A stretch of 64,000 nt of DNA. Source: Nocardia sp. SYP-A9097 (GTDB taxonomy: Bacteria > Actinomycetota > Actinomycetes > Mycobacteriales > Mycobacteriaceae). The notes under the pieces were generated by a model. It was not told the DNA's origin and made no database searches. It worked only from the letters and a program-made list of their open reading frames with translations. The stretch lies in NCBI RefSeq assembly GCF_009649815.1, contig NZ_WJIC01000001.1, forward strand, positions 310,001 to 374,000, read 5' to 3'. A program made the position numbers and the translations under genes. Shown one piece after another: positions 1 to 12,400 of the stretch. Positions within the stretch are counted from its first letter, which is position 1; each line of letters starts with the position of its first letter.

Positions 1-1076
1 TTGTCGATGCGCGCGACGGGCACATCCTCGCCGATCGCGGCGACGCCGACCTCGTTGAAGACCGCGATGGACGAAATATGGTGCAGCGGTTTGACCGTGC
101 CGGTGACGGCCAGCTCCGCCAGGGTGAGGGCGCCGAGCACATTGCTCTGCCGCAGCGAGGAGTAGCCACGCAGGAAGTCCACCGCCGCGGCCACGCCGAC
201 GATCGAATCCACCTCCAGCGCAAGGCTGTTCCAGCGCTCGGGGGTCAGACCCAGGCGCGGGCTGCGCACATCGCCGGGCAGTACCGTGATCCGCCGTTGC
301 ACCTCGACGGACCAGGGCAGATCGAAGCCGGTCAGCGCGTCACCGAGCCGCACCAGACCCGCCTGCTCGTCCGCGGCGCGCACCAGGCAGATCACGTGAG
401 CGTCGCTGTGCCGCAGAAGATCCAGCAGCATATGGCTGCCCAGGAAGCCGGTGGCACCGGTGAGCAGAATGCGGCGCGGGGCGGTCTGTGGCGGCGGTCC
501 GACGAAGGGCAGCCGATCCACCAGGGCGATATCCGCCAGGATCTGGGCGAGGGTGTCGTCCGCGGTGGCGTCGACGCCGAGGGTGGTCGCGAACACGGCG
601 GGCGCGCCCGGGGCGGCAACGACGGCCGGTACCGTACCGTCCCCGGGCATTCCGGTATCGACGGCGATTCCGTTGGCGCGCAACCAGCGTTTGGCCAGCT
701 GTCGCGGCCGGGCATCGGCGAACACATCGTCGAGCGGCAGTTCGACACCGTGTTCGCGGGCAAGTTCGGCCACGAGTTCCACGGCGGCGACCGAGGTCGC
801 TCCGCCTTCGAAGAAATCGGTATCGGCATCGAGGGCCGCACCGGGGACCAGCCGGGCCGCGATGGCGGTGATGGCCGCGGTCAATCGCTCGAGGTCCCAG
901 TTCCCGTCGATCGAGGCGGGCGGCACGGCGGACGCCGGTGGCGCGCCCGCGCCACCGGCCGCCGCCAGCAATGCGGCGATATCCAGTGCGCCGCCGCCAT
1001 TTTCGACGAGTTCGGCCTGGTCGAGGCGATCGACGTCCGGGGTTCGGACGGGGACACCATTGTGCTGGTCTCCCAT
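1..1076 (-). CDS. Carrier protein-thioester reductase, 3' end beyond window
   Basis: This is the terminal protein of the assembly line; it runs off the left edge, so only about 358 N-terminal residues are visible. A phosphopantetheine carrier domain comes first (about residues 55-135, motif FFEGGATSVAAVEL with the attachment Ser). It is followed from about residue 205 by a Rossmann fold with LTGATGFLGSHML, typical of the NAD(P)H-dependent thioester reductase domains that release carrier-bound acyl chains as aldehydes or alcohols. The start is the ATG behind AAGGAGAG; a GTG lies one codon upstream. It begins 26 bases after the preceding PKS gene and is surely co-transcribed with it. There is no adenylation domain, so its carrier must be loaded by another protein. 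The FkbH-like domain of the previous protein is the natural candidate, which is inference. Confidence 0.85.
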   Translation of the reverse strand, partial: MGDQHNGVPVRTPDVDRLDQAELVENGGGALDIAALLAAAGGAGAPPASAVPPASIDGNWDLERLTAAITAIAARLVPGAALDADTDFFEGGATSVAAVELVAELAREHGVELPLDDVFADARPRQLAKRWLRANGIAVDTGMPGDGTVPAVVAAPGAPAVFATTLGVDATADDTLAQILADIALVDRLPFVGPPPQTAPRRILLTGATGFLGSHMLLDLLRHSDAHVICLVRAADEQAGLVRLGDALTGFDLPWSVEVQRRITVLPGDVRSPRLGLTPERWNSLALEVDSIVGVAAAVDFLRGYSSLRQSNVLGALTLAELAVTGTVKPLHHISSIAVFNEVGVAAIGEDVPVARID

Positions 1077-1102
1077 CACAATCTCTCCTTCATTGTTGAC
1101 GG

Positions 1103-4100
1103 TCACTGTTCCCACGACCGAAACGACCGCAGGTAGGGCAGCTCGGTATTGGCGTCGAGCACCGGATCGTCGACCGCGCCGCCACCCAGCGCCGAAATCA
1201 GTCGCCGCGCGGGCACATTGCGGGCCGTCGCCTCCGCCACGACGCGCACCGAGGTGTGTCCGAGTGCCTCGGCGCGGTCGGCCAGGAACCCCAGCAGGCG
1301 CTCCTCCACGCCGCGGCCGAGCGCGCGGCAGCTCAGATGCCAGCCGGAGACGCGGAGCGCGCCCGATTCGGAACGCAGTGCGAGCAAACCGATTTGGCCG
1401 TAGTCGCCGAAGCGGTCCCGGGCCGCGACCGTCCATACCTCACCTTCGCTGCGCCAGCGCTCGAGTTCGCCGTCGGCGACCTTGCGCAACGCGAACTGAT
1501 TGGTGCGGCGAATGAGCTGGGCGGCACGCTCCTGTGTGTCCTCGGAGACCTCGGCGATATCCACGACCAACTGGAGCTGGGCGAGGAATTCGGCGAATTC
1601 GGTACGCGCCCGGACGGAGTCGCGCTCGCGCTCCTGCCGGTAGAACTCGGCGCGACCGGCGTCCTCCGCAGTCCGGGTGATCGGGACCAGTGGCCAGAGC
1701 CGGGTGAGTAGTGCGGGCAGTTCCTCCACCGGAGGGCAGGTGATGCTCAGGACTTCCGGCAATTCGGCGCGCATGGCGGCGATTTCGACGGGGTTGTCAT
1801 CGAGGAAGGCGAAGCTGTCCACACCGAGAGCAAGTTGTGCGGCGATCTCGGTCAGGCGCGCGGCTTTGCGATCCCATCCGGTCGAGATGGCGCTGAAGTG
1901 CTCGGCCCGCAGCAGGGCGTCCGGGCGGTCCAGCACCGCGCGCACGGTCTGCTCGTCATTGTTGCTCACCAGCGCGAGTAGCACGCCGGACTGCCTGAGC
2001 CGCAACAGTTTCCGGGCCAAATCGGCGCGCGGACCGGTGAGATCGACATGCTCGGACCCGATTTCGCCCGCTACTCCGCTCCACAGCGTGTGGTCGCCGT
2101 CCACGGCTATCACCTTGGGCAGCTCCGCGCGCATCGCGCGCAGCACATCCGCGAGCGTAAGTGCCACGGCCGCTTGGAATTCCGCGCTGAACGGCAGGTG
2201 CGCGAGCGCTTCGGTGCGCTCGTCGAACCGCTCGGTCACCGCATGCTGGCGGGTCCAGTCATCCGGCCGAAGCACCACGACGCCCGGCACGTCGGCCAGC
2301 CGGTCGGCGAGCGTCTCCTCCCAGCCGGTCAGCTCTTCCCGCACCGCCGCTGTGCGGGTGGGAAGCAGGCCGACCACCAAGGGCTTTCGGGTGTGTTCCA
2401 CCAGCGCGGTGCCGGCGGCCGGAAATTCGCCGGCCAGTTCCGCGAGCAATTCATCGGAGAGCGGCCCGAACCTGCCGAGGTCGGCGGCGCGCAGCAGCAC
2501 GATGCCGACCCGGGTCGCGGGATCGCGCAGCACGCCGGACGGATCACGCAGGGCGGCCAGCACCTGGTGATACGGGGCCTCGAGCAACTCCGGCGCGGCG
2601 CCGGGCGGCGTACCGGGCAGGACGTCGGTGCACGCGTATCGCAGCAGCCCGGGCAAGTTACCCAGGGCGAAACTGGCAGCGACGGCCAATGCCGGTGTGC
2701 CGGTGGTCGATTCAGCGGATGGTGCACCGGCTTCCGGAGTCGTGGCGGTCCCCGCGCCCGATGGCGTGGCGGCCACCGGGTCCGCAGGCGTGGCAGTCCC
2801 CGCGCCCGAAGGTACGGCGGCCACCGGGTCCGCCTGCTCGACGGCGACCGGCCGGTCGGGGTCGTGCACCGCCTGGGTCAGCACCGCGACGTACTCCGCG
2901 CCCAGCTCGGCTCCCCCGGCGTCATCGATGATGTCGTGGTTGTAGGTCAGCAGCACCCGGTTCAGGTCCGCCATCACCGTGACCATGAGGTCGAGATCGG
3001 AGTAGCCGACGCCGGCGGGCACCAGTTCCGCGCGCCGGAAGCCGGTATTCGAACGCAGGTAGTTGAAGTAGACCTCCACCATCGGCGCGTTGTCCCGGTA
3101 GAGACCCTCCGCGGCGAGTGTGGCCAGGGTGTCGGAGAATCCCGCTCCCTCGCCGAGCAGCCGGTGCAGGCGAGTCCCGGTGCGGCGCAATACATCCGCG
3201 ATTCGGTCCGCCGCCTCCACGGTCGCCGGATACGGCACCGGAACACCGAAATAGCCCACGCCGTCGAAGGATTCGACATGGATACGGGTATCGACCGGGA
3301 CCGCGAGCACGAAGCGGTCCACCCGCCGGCGCCGGGACAGCTGCACGGTCAGCGCACCGAGGAAGAACGCGGCCGGGGTGATGCCCAATTCCCGGGCCCG
3401 CCCGGTGACCTGGTCGAGCAGGCCGTCCGGAAGCTCCGCCACGGCGGTTCCGGCCCGATAGGAGCGTTGCGCCGGCCGGGGGCGCGAGACCGTCAGGTCC
3501 AGTCGCCGGCTACCCGCGAATTCCGCACGCCAGGCGGCATTGTCGCTGCCGCCGGTGTGTGCGCGCTGTGCCCGGAGCAGATCGTCGAAGTCCCGGTTCG
3601 TGGCCGTCCCCGGCAGCGCCGCGCCCGCGAGCTCGGCGTCGATCTCACCGGCCACCAGCAGCATGGATTGGGCGTCGCACACGCTGTGGTGCGCGCCGAA
3701 GACGAGCACCTGCGCACCGGACGGAGCTTCGAGCAGCGCGAAGCGCCACAGCACCCCGGTGGCCGGGTCGAACGGTGGTTCCATCAAAAGGCGCAACCGC
3801 TCCGCGACCGTCTCCGCGCCGCAGTCGGTGACCGGTGTCCGGCGCAGCAGCGCACCGACGGGTGCGCGGTGCGCGACCAGTTCACGACCGTGCTCCGCGC
3901 TGGGCTCGATGGTGAGACGCAGTGCGGCATGCCTGGCCGCGAGCCGGGCGAGCAAAGCGGTGAGTTCGGATTCGGTGGTCACGGCGGTGCCGAGCCGAAT
4001 GGCCAGGCCGAGGGTGACCGCCGCGGTCGGCACACCGTGCCCGCTGCGCAGCAGGCGCATGACATCGCGGGTCGCGGGCGCGCGCACCACCTCGGGGAGT

Positions 4101-7100
4101 CCGGCCTCGACCGTGACGCCCAGTGCCGCAAGCACTCCGGTAGCTCGCAGCCGCTCCAGCGGAGTCGCGGCCAGCAGCTCCCGCAGGCCGCCTTCGTCCA
4201 GCACGGCCGACCGAGCGTTCGAGGTCGGCTCCGACCCGCCGGTGTCCCCGGTGGGCGGGGCGGTGTCCGAGATCGCCTGTGCCGTAGCGCTGTTCGCGGC
4301 CTCGGTGCGCAGATAGCGGGCCAGTGCGCGCGGACTGGGGTTGTCGAAGATGGCGGGGATGGGGATCGGCAGTCCGGTGGCCGCGCGCAAGCCATTGCGT
4401 AGTTCGACCGCCATGAGGGAGTCGAATCCGAGCTGCTGGAAGGAGCGATCCGGGTCGATATCGCCGGGACTGTGCTGTCCGACCGCGCGCGCCGTCAACT
4501 CTCGAATGAGTTGCAGCGCCGCCTCGATCGCCGCCGCCTCGTCGAGGCCGGCCAGCTCGGCCGCGAGACCCGCATCGGCCGCGGCGTCCACGGCAACCGC
4601 CGCGGTACGACGGACCCGGGCCGGCACCAGGCTCCGGAGCAGAGCGGGCAGCATCGGGGCCCGCCGCAGGGCGGCGAGATCCAGGCGCATGGGCACCAGG
4701 GCGGGTGCGTCGACGGTGAGCGCGGCATCGAACAGTGCCAGGCCCCGCTCCGGCGAAATCGCCTGCACCCCGGTGCGTTCGAGCCGCTGCCGGTCGGCGA
4801 CGGCCAGCTCGTCCGCCATGCCGGTATCCCACAGGCCCCAGGCCAGTGCCTGCCCGGGCAGGCCGTGCGCCCGGCGGTGGGTGGCGAGGGCATCGAGGAA
4901 GGCATTGGCCGCCGCGTAGTTCGCCTGCCCCGGCGCACCCAATGTACCTGCGGCAGAGGAGAACAGCACGAACAGTTCCAGGTCGAGATGCGCCGTGGCG
5001 TTATGCAGATGCAGGGCCGCATCGACCTTCGGGCGCAGCACGGCGGTGAGTTGTGCGGCGGTGAGTGAGCCGACGGTGGCGTCGTCATTGACTCCGGCGA
5101 CGTGCACCACACCCGCCAGGGGCAGATCGGCCACCAGGGCGCGCACCTGTTCGGCATCGGTCACATCGCAGCGGGCGATGGTGACCTCGGCGCCGAGTTC
5201 GACCAGCTCCGTGTGCAATTCGGCCGCGCCCGGCGCGTCCGGGCCGCGGCGGCTGGCCAGTACCAGGTGTTTCACGCCCCGCTCGATCACCAGATGCCGG
5301 CTGATCAGCGCGCCCAGCGCACCCGACGCACCGGTGATCAGCACCGGACCGCCGATACCCGCAGCCGGCTCGGTCACGGCGGCCGGGGTGCGGACCAGTC
5401 GCGCCGCGTACGCCCGGCCGGCGCGCAGCAGCAGCTGCGGTTCACCGGCGGCCGGCACCGTCGCGATATCGATCTCGGTGAGCGCGGTATCGCTGTCCAG
5501 CAGCGTGATTCGGCCCGGGTTCTCCGATTGGGCGGAGCGCACCAGCCCCCAGACGGCCGCGCCCGCCAGGTCCGGCACATCCTCGCCGGGCAGCGCGACC
5601 GCACCCCGGGTGTGCACCAGCATCCGGCTCGCGGCGAACCGCTCCTCGGTGACGAAGGCGCGCAACTCCTCGAGCATGCGTTGAGTGGCGGCGTGCACGT
5701 CGGCGGCGGTGGCACCGGGCACCGGGGTGTGCACTATGAGTTCCGGAACCGGTTGTGACGCAACCTGATCCGCAGGGAGCGAGATGGTCTGCCAGTCCAG
5801 GCGATACAGATCGGGCTCGAATCCGGCCGCGGGGGTGAGGGCCAAATGTTCGGCGGTGACCGCGCGCACCAGAATCGAATCCACTCGCAGCACCGGCTGT
5901 CCCGCCCCGTCCACGGCGGTCAGGGTGAACAGGTCGGGACCGGTGCGGGCCAGCCGGACGCGCAGTGCCGTCGCACCACCGGCCGCCAGTGTCACGCCGG
6001 ACCAGGACAGTGGCAGCACCACCCGCTCGTCGGCGGCGTCGAACAGGGCCAGAGTGTGCAGGGCCGCGTCCAGCAGGGCGGGGTGCAGACCGTAATCGGC
6101 GGCCTCGCGATGCGCCTGCTCGGGCAGTGCGATCTCGGCGAATATCTCGTCCGTACCGCGCCAGGCGGCCCGCAGCCCCTGGAAGAGCGGGCCGTAGGCG
6201 TAGCCGCGCTCGGCCAGTCGGGGGTACACCCCGGTGACATCCACCGGTTCGGCGCCGGTGGGCGGCCAGGTATCGAATCCCGTTGTGGTCCCGGCCATTT
6301 CGGCGGTCAGAACACCGTGCGCATGCTCGATCCACGGCTGCTCGGTATCACCCTCGGGCCGCGCGTAGACGGTGAAGTCGCGGTCCGCTCCGGACAGGGA
6401 GTCCGCGACCACCACCCGAAGTTGCGCACCCGCCCCGGGCCCGAGCACCAGCGGCGCGCGCACCACCAGTTCACGGACCACCGGACGGTCGATCTCATCG
6501 CCCGCCCGCACCGCGAGTTCGACGAAGGCGCTGCCGGGCAGCAGCACCGTGCCCGACACCGCGTGATCGGCCAGCCAGCGCTGAGTATGGACGGAGAGTC
6601 GTCCGGTGAGTGCCACACCGTCCGAATCCGGTGCGCCGAGCACCGCGCCGAGCATGGGATGCGCGGCGGCGGTCAGTCCGAAATCGCTTGCGGCACCGGC
6701 TGTCCCGGTCGGCTCGAGCCAGTAGCGGGAACGCTGGAAGGCGTAGGTCGGCAGTTCCACGCAGCGCGCGCCCGCGTCGAGATAGGTGTCCCAGCGCACC
6801 GCGCCGCCCGCGACGAACAGTTGCGCCGCCGCGCGCAGGAAACGCGGCAGCCCACCGTCGTCGCGACGCAGCGTACCCGTCACGAAAACCCGTTCACCGG
6901 CGGCGATTTCGTCGAGCGTCTCGGCGATGACGGAGGTCAGCACCGCGTGCGGACCCACCTCCAGGAAGGTGCGATGGCCGCGCTCATAGGCACTGCGAAC
7001 CGCCTCTTGCAGCCGAACCGGTTCGCGCACATTGCGATACCAGTAGCCGGCATTCAATTCGGTGGTGTCCAGCGCCGTTCCGGTCACGGTGGAGAAGAAC

Positions 7101-9457
7101 TCGAGGTCCGCTGCCGCACCGCCGGCGTCGGCGAAGACCCCGGCCAGCTCGGCTCGGACGGTATCGATGTGCGCGGAGTGCGAGGCGTAGCGGATGGCTA
7201 CCGGGCGAGCGCGAATATCTTGGGCCGCACACCATTCCACCAGCTCGTCGATGGCGCTCCCGGTACCCGAGACCACCGTCGAACCCGGACTGTTGATCGC
7301 CCCGATCTCCAGGGCGCCCTCCCAGCGGGTGATCCATTCGCGCACCTCGGCGACCGGAGCCGCCACCGACGCCATGCCCCCGGTGCCCGAGAGAGCCAGC
7401 AGCGCGAGGCCGCGGCGGGCCATCAATCGCATGGCATCGCGCAGGGACAGCGCACCCGCCACATGGGCGGCGACGATCTCACCCTGGGAATGCCCGATGA
7501 CGGCGGCGGGCCGCACCCCGACCGATTCCCACAGCCGCACCAGCGCCACCATCACCGCGAGCAGGGCGGGCTGCACCACATCCAGTCGATCCAGCTCCGG
7601 CGCGCCGTCGGCGCCGCGCAGCACATCCAGCAGCGACCAGTCGACGAATTCGGCCAGCACCTCGGCACATTCGTGCAGTCGCTGCGCGAAGACCGGCGCG
7701 GAATCCAGCAGCTCGACCGCCATTCCGGCCCACTGGGCGCCGTGCCCGGAGAATACGAACACCGGCGGGCCGCACTCCTGCGCCCGGCCGCGCACGACCG
7801 TGCCGCCCGCCTCCCCCGCACCGAGCGAACGCAGCCCGGCGAGCAATTCGGCTCGGCCGGAACCGATCACGACGGCGCGGTCGTCGAAGAGCGAGCGGGT
7901 GGTCACCAGCGAATGCGCGATATCGAACGGATCGAGCTCGGGATGCTCCGTCAGGTGGGCGGCCAGCCGATCGGCCTGCGCCGTCACCGCCGCGCCGGTG
8001 CGCCCGGACAGCACCAGCGCGAGTGTCCGCGGGCGAACCGCGAGATCGATGTCCGCCGGCGCGCTCGCCGGGGCCTCCTCGACAATCACGTGCGCATTGG
8101 TGCCGCTGATGCCGAACGACGAAATACCCGCTCGCCGTGGCCGATCCGCCGGCGGCCAGTCCCGGCACTCGGTCAGCAACTCGACTCGGCCGGCTGTCCA
8201 GTCCACGTGCCGGCTCGGCGCGTCCACATGCAGCGTGCCGGGCATGATGTCCCGGCGCAGCGCCTGCACCATCTTGATCACGCCCGCCACACCCGCGGCG
8301 CCCTGGGTGTGACCGATATTCGACTTCACCGACCCGAGCCACAGCGGCCGATCCGCCGGGCGATCGCGGCCGTAGATGGCCAGCAGCGCCTGCGCCTCGA
8401 TCGGATCACCGAGGGTGGTGCCGGTACCGTGCGCCTCCACCACATCCACATCAGCGGTGGTGATCCCCGCCGACGCCAGCGCGGCCCGAATCACCCGCTG
8501 CTGAGACGGACCGTTCGGGGCGGACATGCCATTGCTGGCACCGTCCTGATTCACCGCCGAACCGGCCAGCACCGCCAGCACCGGATGACCGTTGCGGACG
8601 GCATCCGAAAGCCGTTCCAGCACAATCACACCCGCGCCCTCGGCCCAGCCGACACCGTCGGCGGCATCGGCGAACGCCTTGCACCGCCCATCCGGTGACA
8701 GGCCGCGCTGGCGCGCGAATTCGATGAAGGTGCTCGGTGAGGACATGACGGTCACACCGCCCGCCAGCGCGAGCGCGCACTCCCCCGCGCGCAGCGCCTT
8801 CGCGGCCAGGTGGATGGCGACCAGCGAGGACGAGCAGGCCGTGTCCACGGTCAGCGCGGGACCCTCCAGTCCCAGCGAGTAGGCGACCCGGCCCGAGACC
8901 ACGCTACCGGCGTTACCGGTGGCCAGATACCCCTCCGCCTCGGCCGGCACCCGGCCGTTCAGGCGGAGCAGATAATCCTGATACATGACCCCCGCGTAGA
9001 CGCCGGTCGCACTGCCTCGCAACGTTTTCGGGTCGATGCCGGCGTGTTCGAGGGCCTCCCAGGACACCTCCAGCAGCAATCGCTGCTGGGCGTCCATGGC
9101 CAGGGCCTCGCGCGGGCTGATGTCGAAGAACTCGGCATCGAAATCGGCCACCCCGCGCAGGAATCCGCCACCGCGCGCATAGGTCTTGCCGATCGCGGCC
9201 GGATCCGCGTCGTAGAGCCGATCAGTGTCCCAGCCCCGGTCGTCCGGGAACCCGGACACCATGTCCCGGCCCTGCGCGACGACGGACCAGAGTTCGCCGG
9301 GTGATTCGATACCGCCCGGATACCGGCAGCCGAGACCGACGATCGCGATCGGTTCCCGATCTTTGGCGGCCAGCCGCCGGTTCGCCACCCGCAGCTTCTC
9401 GTTATCGCTCAGGGACGCTCGTAGCGCCTTGACGAGCCGATCTTCGGCAGCAGTCAT
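1103..9457 (-). CDS. PKS module with extra condensation and FkbH-like HAD domains
   Basis: A 2784-residue protein. An N-terminal docking helix precedes KS (from about 40, active Cys in DTACSSS near 206), AT (from about 573; GHSQGE and YASH indicate methylmalonyl-CoA), DH ([10 protein letters not shown] near 967), KR (TGASGALG near 1378) and ACP (GFDSLM near 1680). There is no ER, so the product should stay alpha,beta-unsaturated. Unusually, a condensation domain follows (about 1750-2190, HHSVCDA instead of HHxxxDG). Then come a repeat-containing linker and an FkbH-like region (about 2270-2784) with HAD motif VDGDHTLW and a GNAT-like C-terminus. FkbH proteins load a glyceryl group from 1,3-bisphosphoglycerate onto a carrier. 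The protein lies between the FAAL-PKS gene (11 bases away) and the carrier-reductase gene. The domain calls are firm; glyceryl loading and ester formation are inference. Confidence 0.9.
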   Translation of the reverse strand: MTAAEDRLVKALRASLSDNEKLRVANRRLAAKDREPIAIVGLGCRYPGGIESPGELWSVVAQGRDMVSGFPDDRGWDTDRLYDADPAAIGKTYARGGGFLRGVADFDAEFFDISPREALAMDAQQRLLLEVSWEALEHAGIDPKTLRGSATGVYAGVMYQDYLLRLNGRVPAEAEGYLATGNAGSVVSGRVAYSLGLEGPALTVDTACSSSLVAIHLAAKALRAGECALALAGGVTVMSSPSTFIEFARQRGLSPDGRCKAFADAADGVGWAEGAGVIVLERLSDAVRNGHPVLAVLAGSAVNQDGASNGMSAPNGPSQQRVIRAALASAGITTADVDVVEAHGTGTTLGDPIEAQALLAIYGRDRPADRPLWLGSVKSNIGHTQGAAGVAGVIKMVQALRRDIMPGTLHVDAPSRHVDWTAGRVELLTECRDWPPADRPRRAGISSFGISGTNAHVIVEEAPASAPADIDLAVRPRTLALVLSGRTGAAVTAQADRLAAHLTEHPELDPFDIAHSLVTTRSLFDDRAVVIGSGRAELLAGLRSLGAGEAGGTVVRGRAQECGPPVFVFSGHGAQWAGMAVELLDSAPVFAQRLHECAEVLAEFVDWSLLDVLRGADGAPELDRLDVVQPALLAVMVALVRLWESVGVRPAAVIGHSQGEIVAAHVAGALSLRDAMRLMARRGLALLALSGTGGMASVAAPVAEVREWITRWEGALEIGAINSPGSTVVSGTGSAIDELVEWCAAQDIRARPVAIRYASHSAHIDTVRAELAGVFADAGGAAADLEFFSTVTGTALDTTELNAGYWYRNVREPVRLQEAVRSAYERGHRTFLEVGPHAVLTSVIAETLDEIAAGERVFVTGTLRRDDGGLPRFLRAAAQLFVAGGAVRWDTYLDAGARCVELPTYAFQRSRYWLEPTGTAGAASDFGLTAAAHPMLGAVLGAPDSDGVALTGRLSVHTQRWLADHAVSGTVLLPGSAFVELAVRAGDEIDRPVVRELVVRAPLVLGPGAGAQLRVVVADSLSGADRDFTVYARPEGDTEQPWIEHAHGVLTAEMAGTTTGFDTWPPTGAEPVDVTGVYPRLAERGYAYGPLFQGLRAAWRGTDEIFAEIALPEQAHREAADYGLHPALLDAALHTLALFDAADERVVLPLSWSGVTLAAGGATALRVRLARTGPDLFTLTAVDGAGQPVLRVDSILVRAVTAEHLALTPAAGFEPDLYRLDWQTISLPADQVASQPVPELIVHTPVPGATAADVHAATQRMLEELRAFVTEERFAASRMLVHTRGAVALPGEDVPDLAGAAVWGLVRSAQSENPGRITLLDSDTALTEIDIATVPAAGEPQLLLRAGRAYAARLVRTPAAVTEPAAGIGGPVLITGASGALGALISRHLVIERGVKHLVLASRRGPDAPGAAELHTELVELGAEVTIARCDVTDAEQVRALVADLPLAGVVHVAGVNDDATVGSLTAAQLTAVLRPKVDAALHLHNATAHLDLELFVLFSSAAGTLGAPGQANYAAANAFLDALATHRRAHGLPGQALAWGLWDTGMADELAVADRQRLERTGVQAISPERGLALFDAALTVDAPALVPMRLDLAALRRAPMLPALLRSLVPARVRRTAAVAVDAAADAGLAAELAGLDEAAAIEAALQLIRELTARAVGQHSPGDIDPDRSFQQLGFDSLMAVELRNGLRAATGLPIPIPAIFDNPSPRALARYLRTEAANSATAQAISDTAPPTGDTGGSEPTSNARSAVLDEGGLRELLAATPLERLRATGVLAALGVTVEAGLPEVVRAPATRDVMRLLRSGHGVPTAAVTLGLAIRLGTAVTTESELTALLARLAARHAALRLTIEPSAEHGRELVAHRAPVGALLRRTPVTDCGAETVAERLRLLMEPPFDPATGVLWRFALLEAPSGAQVLVFGAHHSVCDAQSMLLVAGEIDAELAGAALPGTATNRDFDDLLRAQRAHTGGSDNAAWRAEFAGSRRLDLTVSRPRPAQRSYRAGTAVAELPDGLLDQVTGRARELGITPAAFFLGALTVQLSRRRRVDRFVLAVPVDTRIHVESFDGVGYFGVPVPYPATVEAADRIADVLRRTGTRLHRLLGEGAGFSDTLATLAAEGLYRDNAPMVEVYFNYLRSNTGFRRAELVPAGVGYSDLDLMVTVMADLNRVLLTYNHDIIDDAGGAELGAEYVAVLTQAVHDPDRPVAVEQADPVAAVPSGAGTATPADPVAATPSGAGTATTPEAGAPSAESTTGTPALAVAASFALGNLPGLLRYACTDVLPGTPPGAAPELLEAPYHQVLAALRDPSGVLRDPATRVGIVLLRAADLGRFGPLSDELLAELAGEFPAAGTALVEHTRKPLVVGLLPTRTAAVREELTGWEETLADRLADVPGVVVLRPDDWTRQHAVTERFDERTEALAHLPFSAEFQAAVALTLADVLRAMRAELPKVIAVDGDHTLWSGVAGEIGSEHVDLTGPRADLARKLLRLRQSGVLLALVSNNDEQTVRAVLDRPDALLRAEHFSAISTGWDRKAARLTEIAAQLALGVDSFAFLDDNPVEIAAMRAELPEVLSITCPPVEELPALLTRLWPLVPITRTAEDAGRAEFYRQERERDSVRARTEFAEFLAQLQLVVDIAEVSEDTQERAAQLIRRTNQFALRKVADGELERWRSEGEVWTVAARDRFGDYGQIGLLALRSESGALRVSGWHLSCRALGRGVEERLLGFLADRAEALGHTSVRVVAEATARNVPARRLISALGGGAVDDPVLDANTELPYLRSFRSWEQ
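2741..2836 (-). repeat. 48-base tandem duplication in PKS linker
   Basis: Two adjacent 48-base units (2741-2788 and 2789-2836) differ at only a few positions. In the protein they give two in-frame copies of a Pro/Ala/Gly/Thr-rich segment containing PSGAGTAT, between the condensation and FkbH-like domains. It reads as a flexible interdomain linker that grew by duplication. Confidence 0.9.
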
Positions 9458-9468
9458 CTCACAACTCC

Positions 9469-12400
9469 CTACAGGTCGAATTCGTCTGGGAAAGAGGCGG
9501 ATTCGCCGCCGAGCGCCATTTCCACGAGCGCGTCGACATCGAGGTCCTCGAACTCGGCGCCCACCTCGCCGGGGGCATCGTCCAGGGCGAGCTCACCGCC
9601 GTCCTCGGTGAAGGCCAGCAGGGCGTCGAGCAGGCCGGACCGGCGCAACCGGTCGAGTGGAATCGTCCGCAGCACTTCGCGAATCCGCTCGTCCTCGGCG
9701 ACCGGGGCAGCCGGTTCGGGCCGCAGCTCGCCCACCAGATGGCGGGCCAGTTCGAGCGGATTCGGATAGTCGAATACCGCGGTGATCGGTAGCGGCAGAC
9801 CGGTGGCGGCCCGCAGCGCATTGCGGAACTCCACCGCCATCAGCGAGTCGAAGCCGTAACTCTGGAACGACCGCTCCGGCTTGATCGCCGACGCGGTGGC
9901 GTGGCCCAGCGCGGCGGCGGCGTGTCCGCGCACCAGCTCCAGGGTGACCTGGACCGCCTCGAGCTCCGGCAGCCCGGCCAGGCCCGCGGTGAATCCCGAA
10001 GCCGCGGCGGCATCCTCGGCCCGCACCGCGGCGCGGCGCGGCTGGGGCCGCACCAGACCGTCGAACAGCGGCGGCAGCTCCGGCAGCGACCGCAGCGCGT
10101 CCAGATCCAGGCGCACCGGAATCGGCACCGGCGAGTCGAGTCCGATCGCGGTGTCGAACAACGCCATTCCCGCCTCCGCCGGAATCGGCCGCAGCCCGGA
10201 GCGCCGCAGCCGGGCCCGGTCGGCCGCACCCACCGCATCGGCGAGCCCGGTATCCCACATGCCCCAGGCCAGCGAGTGCGCGGGCAGATGCCGGGCGCGG
10301 CGATGTGCGGCCAGCGCATCGAGCAGCCCATTGGCGGCCGCGTAATTGGCCTGGCCGGGCGCGCCGAGGATGCCGGCGACCGAGGAGTACAGCACGAAGA
10401 ACGACAGCTCCATATCGGCGGTCAGTTCGTGCAGGTGCAGTGCCGCATCGGCTTTCGGGCGCAGCACGGCGGCCAGCCGGTCGGGTGTCAGCGAGCCGAT
10501 GGTGCCGTCGTCGACCACACCGGCCGTGTGCACCACGCCGGAGAGCCGTACCCCGGACAGCAGTGCGCGCAGTTGCTCCCGGTCCGCGACATCGCAGGCC
10601 GCGACCGTCACGTCCGCGCCGTATCCGGTCAGCTCGGCCCGCAGTGCCGCCATGCCCGGGGCGTCCGGCCCGCGCCGGCTCACCAGCAACAGCCGTCGCA
10701 CCCCGTGCGCGGTCACCAGATGACGCGCGACCAGGGTGCCGAGCGCACCCGATGCGCCGGTGACCAAAACCGGGCCGTCGGAGTCGGCGAGCGGGCCGGG
10801 CGTACCGGTGCCGCCCGCCGCGGGAGCGGTCTCGCGTGGCATCCGCCGCAACCGTGCCGCGTACGCCACCCCGCCGCGCACCACCAATTGCGGTTCGCCG
10901 GCGGCCAGGACGGCGGCGAGATCGACGGTGTCGTCGGTGTCCACCAGCACGATGCGATCCGGGTGTTCGGACTGTGCCGAGCGGGCCAGACCCCACATGG
11001 CCGCCCCGGCCATATCCCGCACATCCTCGCCGTCGCGGGCCATCGCACCATTGGTGACGATGAGCAAACGCGAACGGGCGAAACGCGATTCGGTGACGAA
11101 TCGCCGCAGCACCTCCAGCAATTCCCCGGTCGCGGTATGCACGGCCGCCACCGAATTGCCCGGAAGTCCGTCGTAGACAACGAGTTCGGGCACCGTATCG
11201 GCGAGTAGGCGCCACTCCGACGAGGCCGGGCGGGGCGCGGATTCCGGCAGCGCCATCGGTATCCAGCTCAGCTGGAACAGGTCTCGGTACGCATCGGCGG
11301 ACGCCAGCTGCTCCGGCGTCACCTCGCGGGTCAGTACCGATTCCACCGCGAGCACCGGCCACCCGCCCGGATCGGTGGCGAACAGGCGCACGGTGTCGGG
11401 GCCGGTACGGGTGATCCGCACGCGCAGCGCACGAGCTCCGGCACCGGTCAATGTGACACCGGTCCACGCCATCGGCAGGAGGAGCCGATCGGCCTGCTGT
11501 TCGAAAGCCATGACATGCAGGGCGGCATCGAGCAGCGCGGGATGCAGGCCGAAGAGTTCGGCTTCGCGATGCGCGGAGCTCGGCAGCGCGACCTCGGCGA
11601 AGAACTCCTCGCCCCGCCGCCAAGCCGACCGCAGACCGCGGAACTCCGCACCGTACTCGTAGCCGCGGGCGGCCAGTCGCTCGTAGACATCACCGGTCTC
11701 GAGCCGCTCCGCGCCCGCGGGCGGCCAGACCCCGGAATCGGGCGTGAGTACCGGCGCCGAGGCCGAAAGCAGGCCCTGCGCATGCTGAATCCAGGGCGCC
11801 GCGGCGTCGTCGTCCGCCCGCGAATAGATCGCGACCGTTCGATCGCCGTCGGCCTCGGCCGCGCCGACCACCGCCTGTACCTGCCGGCCCGCCCGCTCCG
11901 CGAGCACCAGCGGCTCCCGCAGCAGCAATTCGCGCAGCACCGGTGCACCGGCCTCGTCACCCGCGCGCAGGGCGAGCTCCACGAAGCCGGTCCCGGGCAG
12001 CAGCACCGAACCGGCGACGGCGTGCCCGGCCAGCCACGGCTGCGCCCGCAGCGACAATCGGCCGGTCAGTGTGACACCGTCCGAATCCGGTTGTGGCACA
12101 ACGGCACCGAGCAGCGGGTGGCGCGCTTCGCGCTGACCCAGCCGGGCCACATCACCCGTCGCGGCGGCAGGGTCCAGCCAGTACCGCTCGCGCTGGAAGG
12201 CATAGGTGGGCAGGTCGACCCGGCGCGCACCGCTACCGTCGAAGAGTGCGGCCCAGCGCACCTCGGTCCCGGCGACGTATGCCTCGGCAGCCGATTCCAG
12301 GAAGCGCGCCCGGCCACCCGCGCCGCGGCGGAGCGTGCCGCCCGCGAAAACGTCCGGCCCCGCGCCGATTTCGTCGAGGGTCGCCGCGGTCACCGGCACC

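Noticed and set aside
2048..8698. Long plus-strand open frames opposite the second PKS gene
   Set aside because: Low-complexity Arg/Gly/His translations without motifs, while the minus strand reads clean PKS domains throughout.
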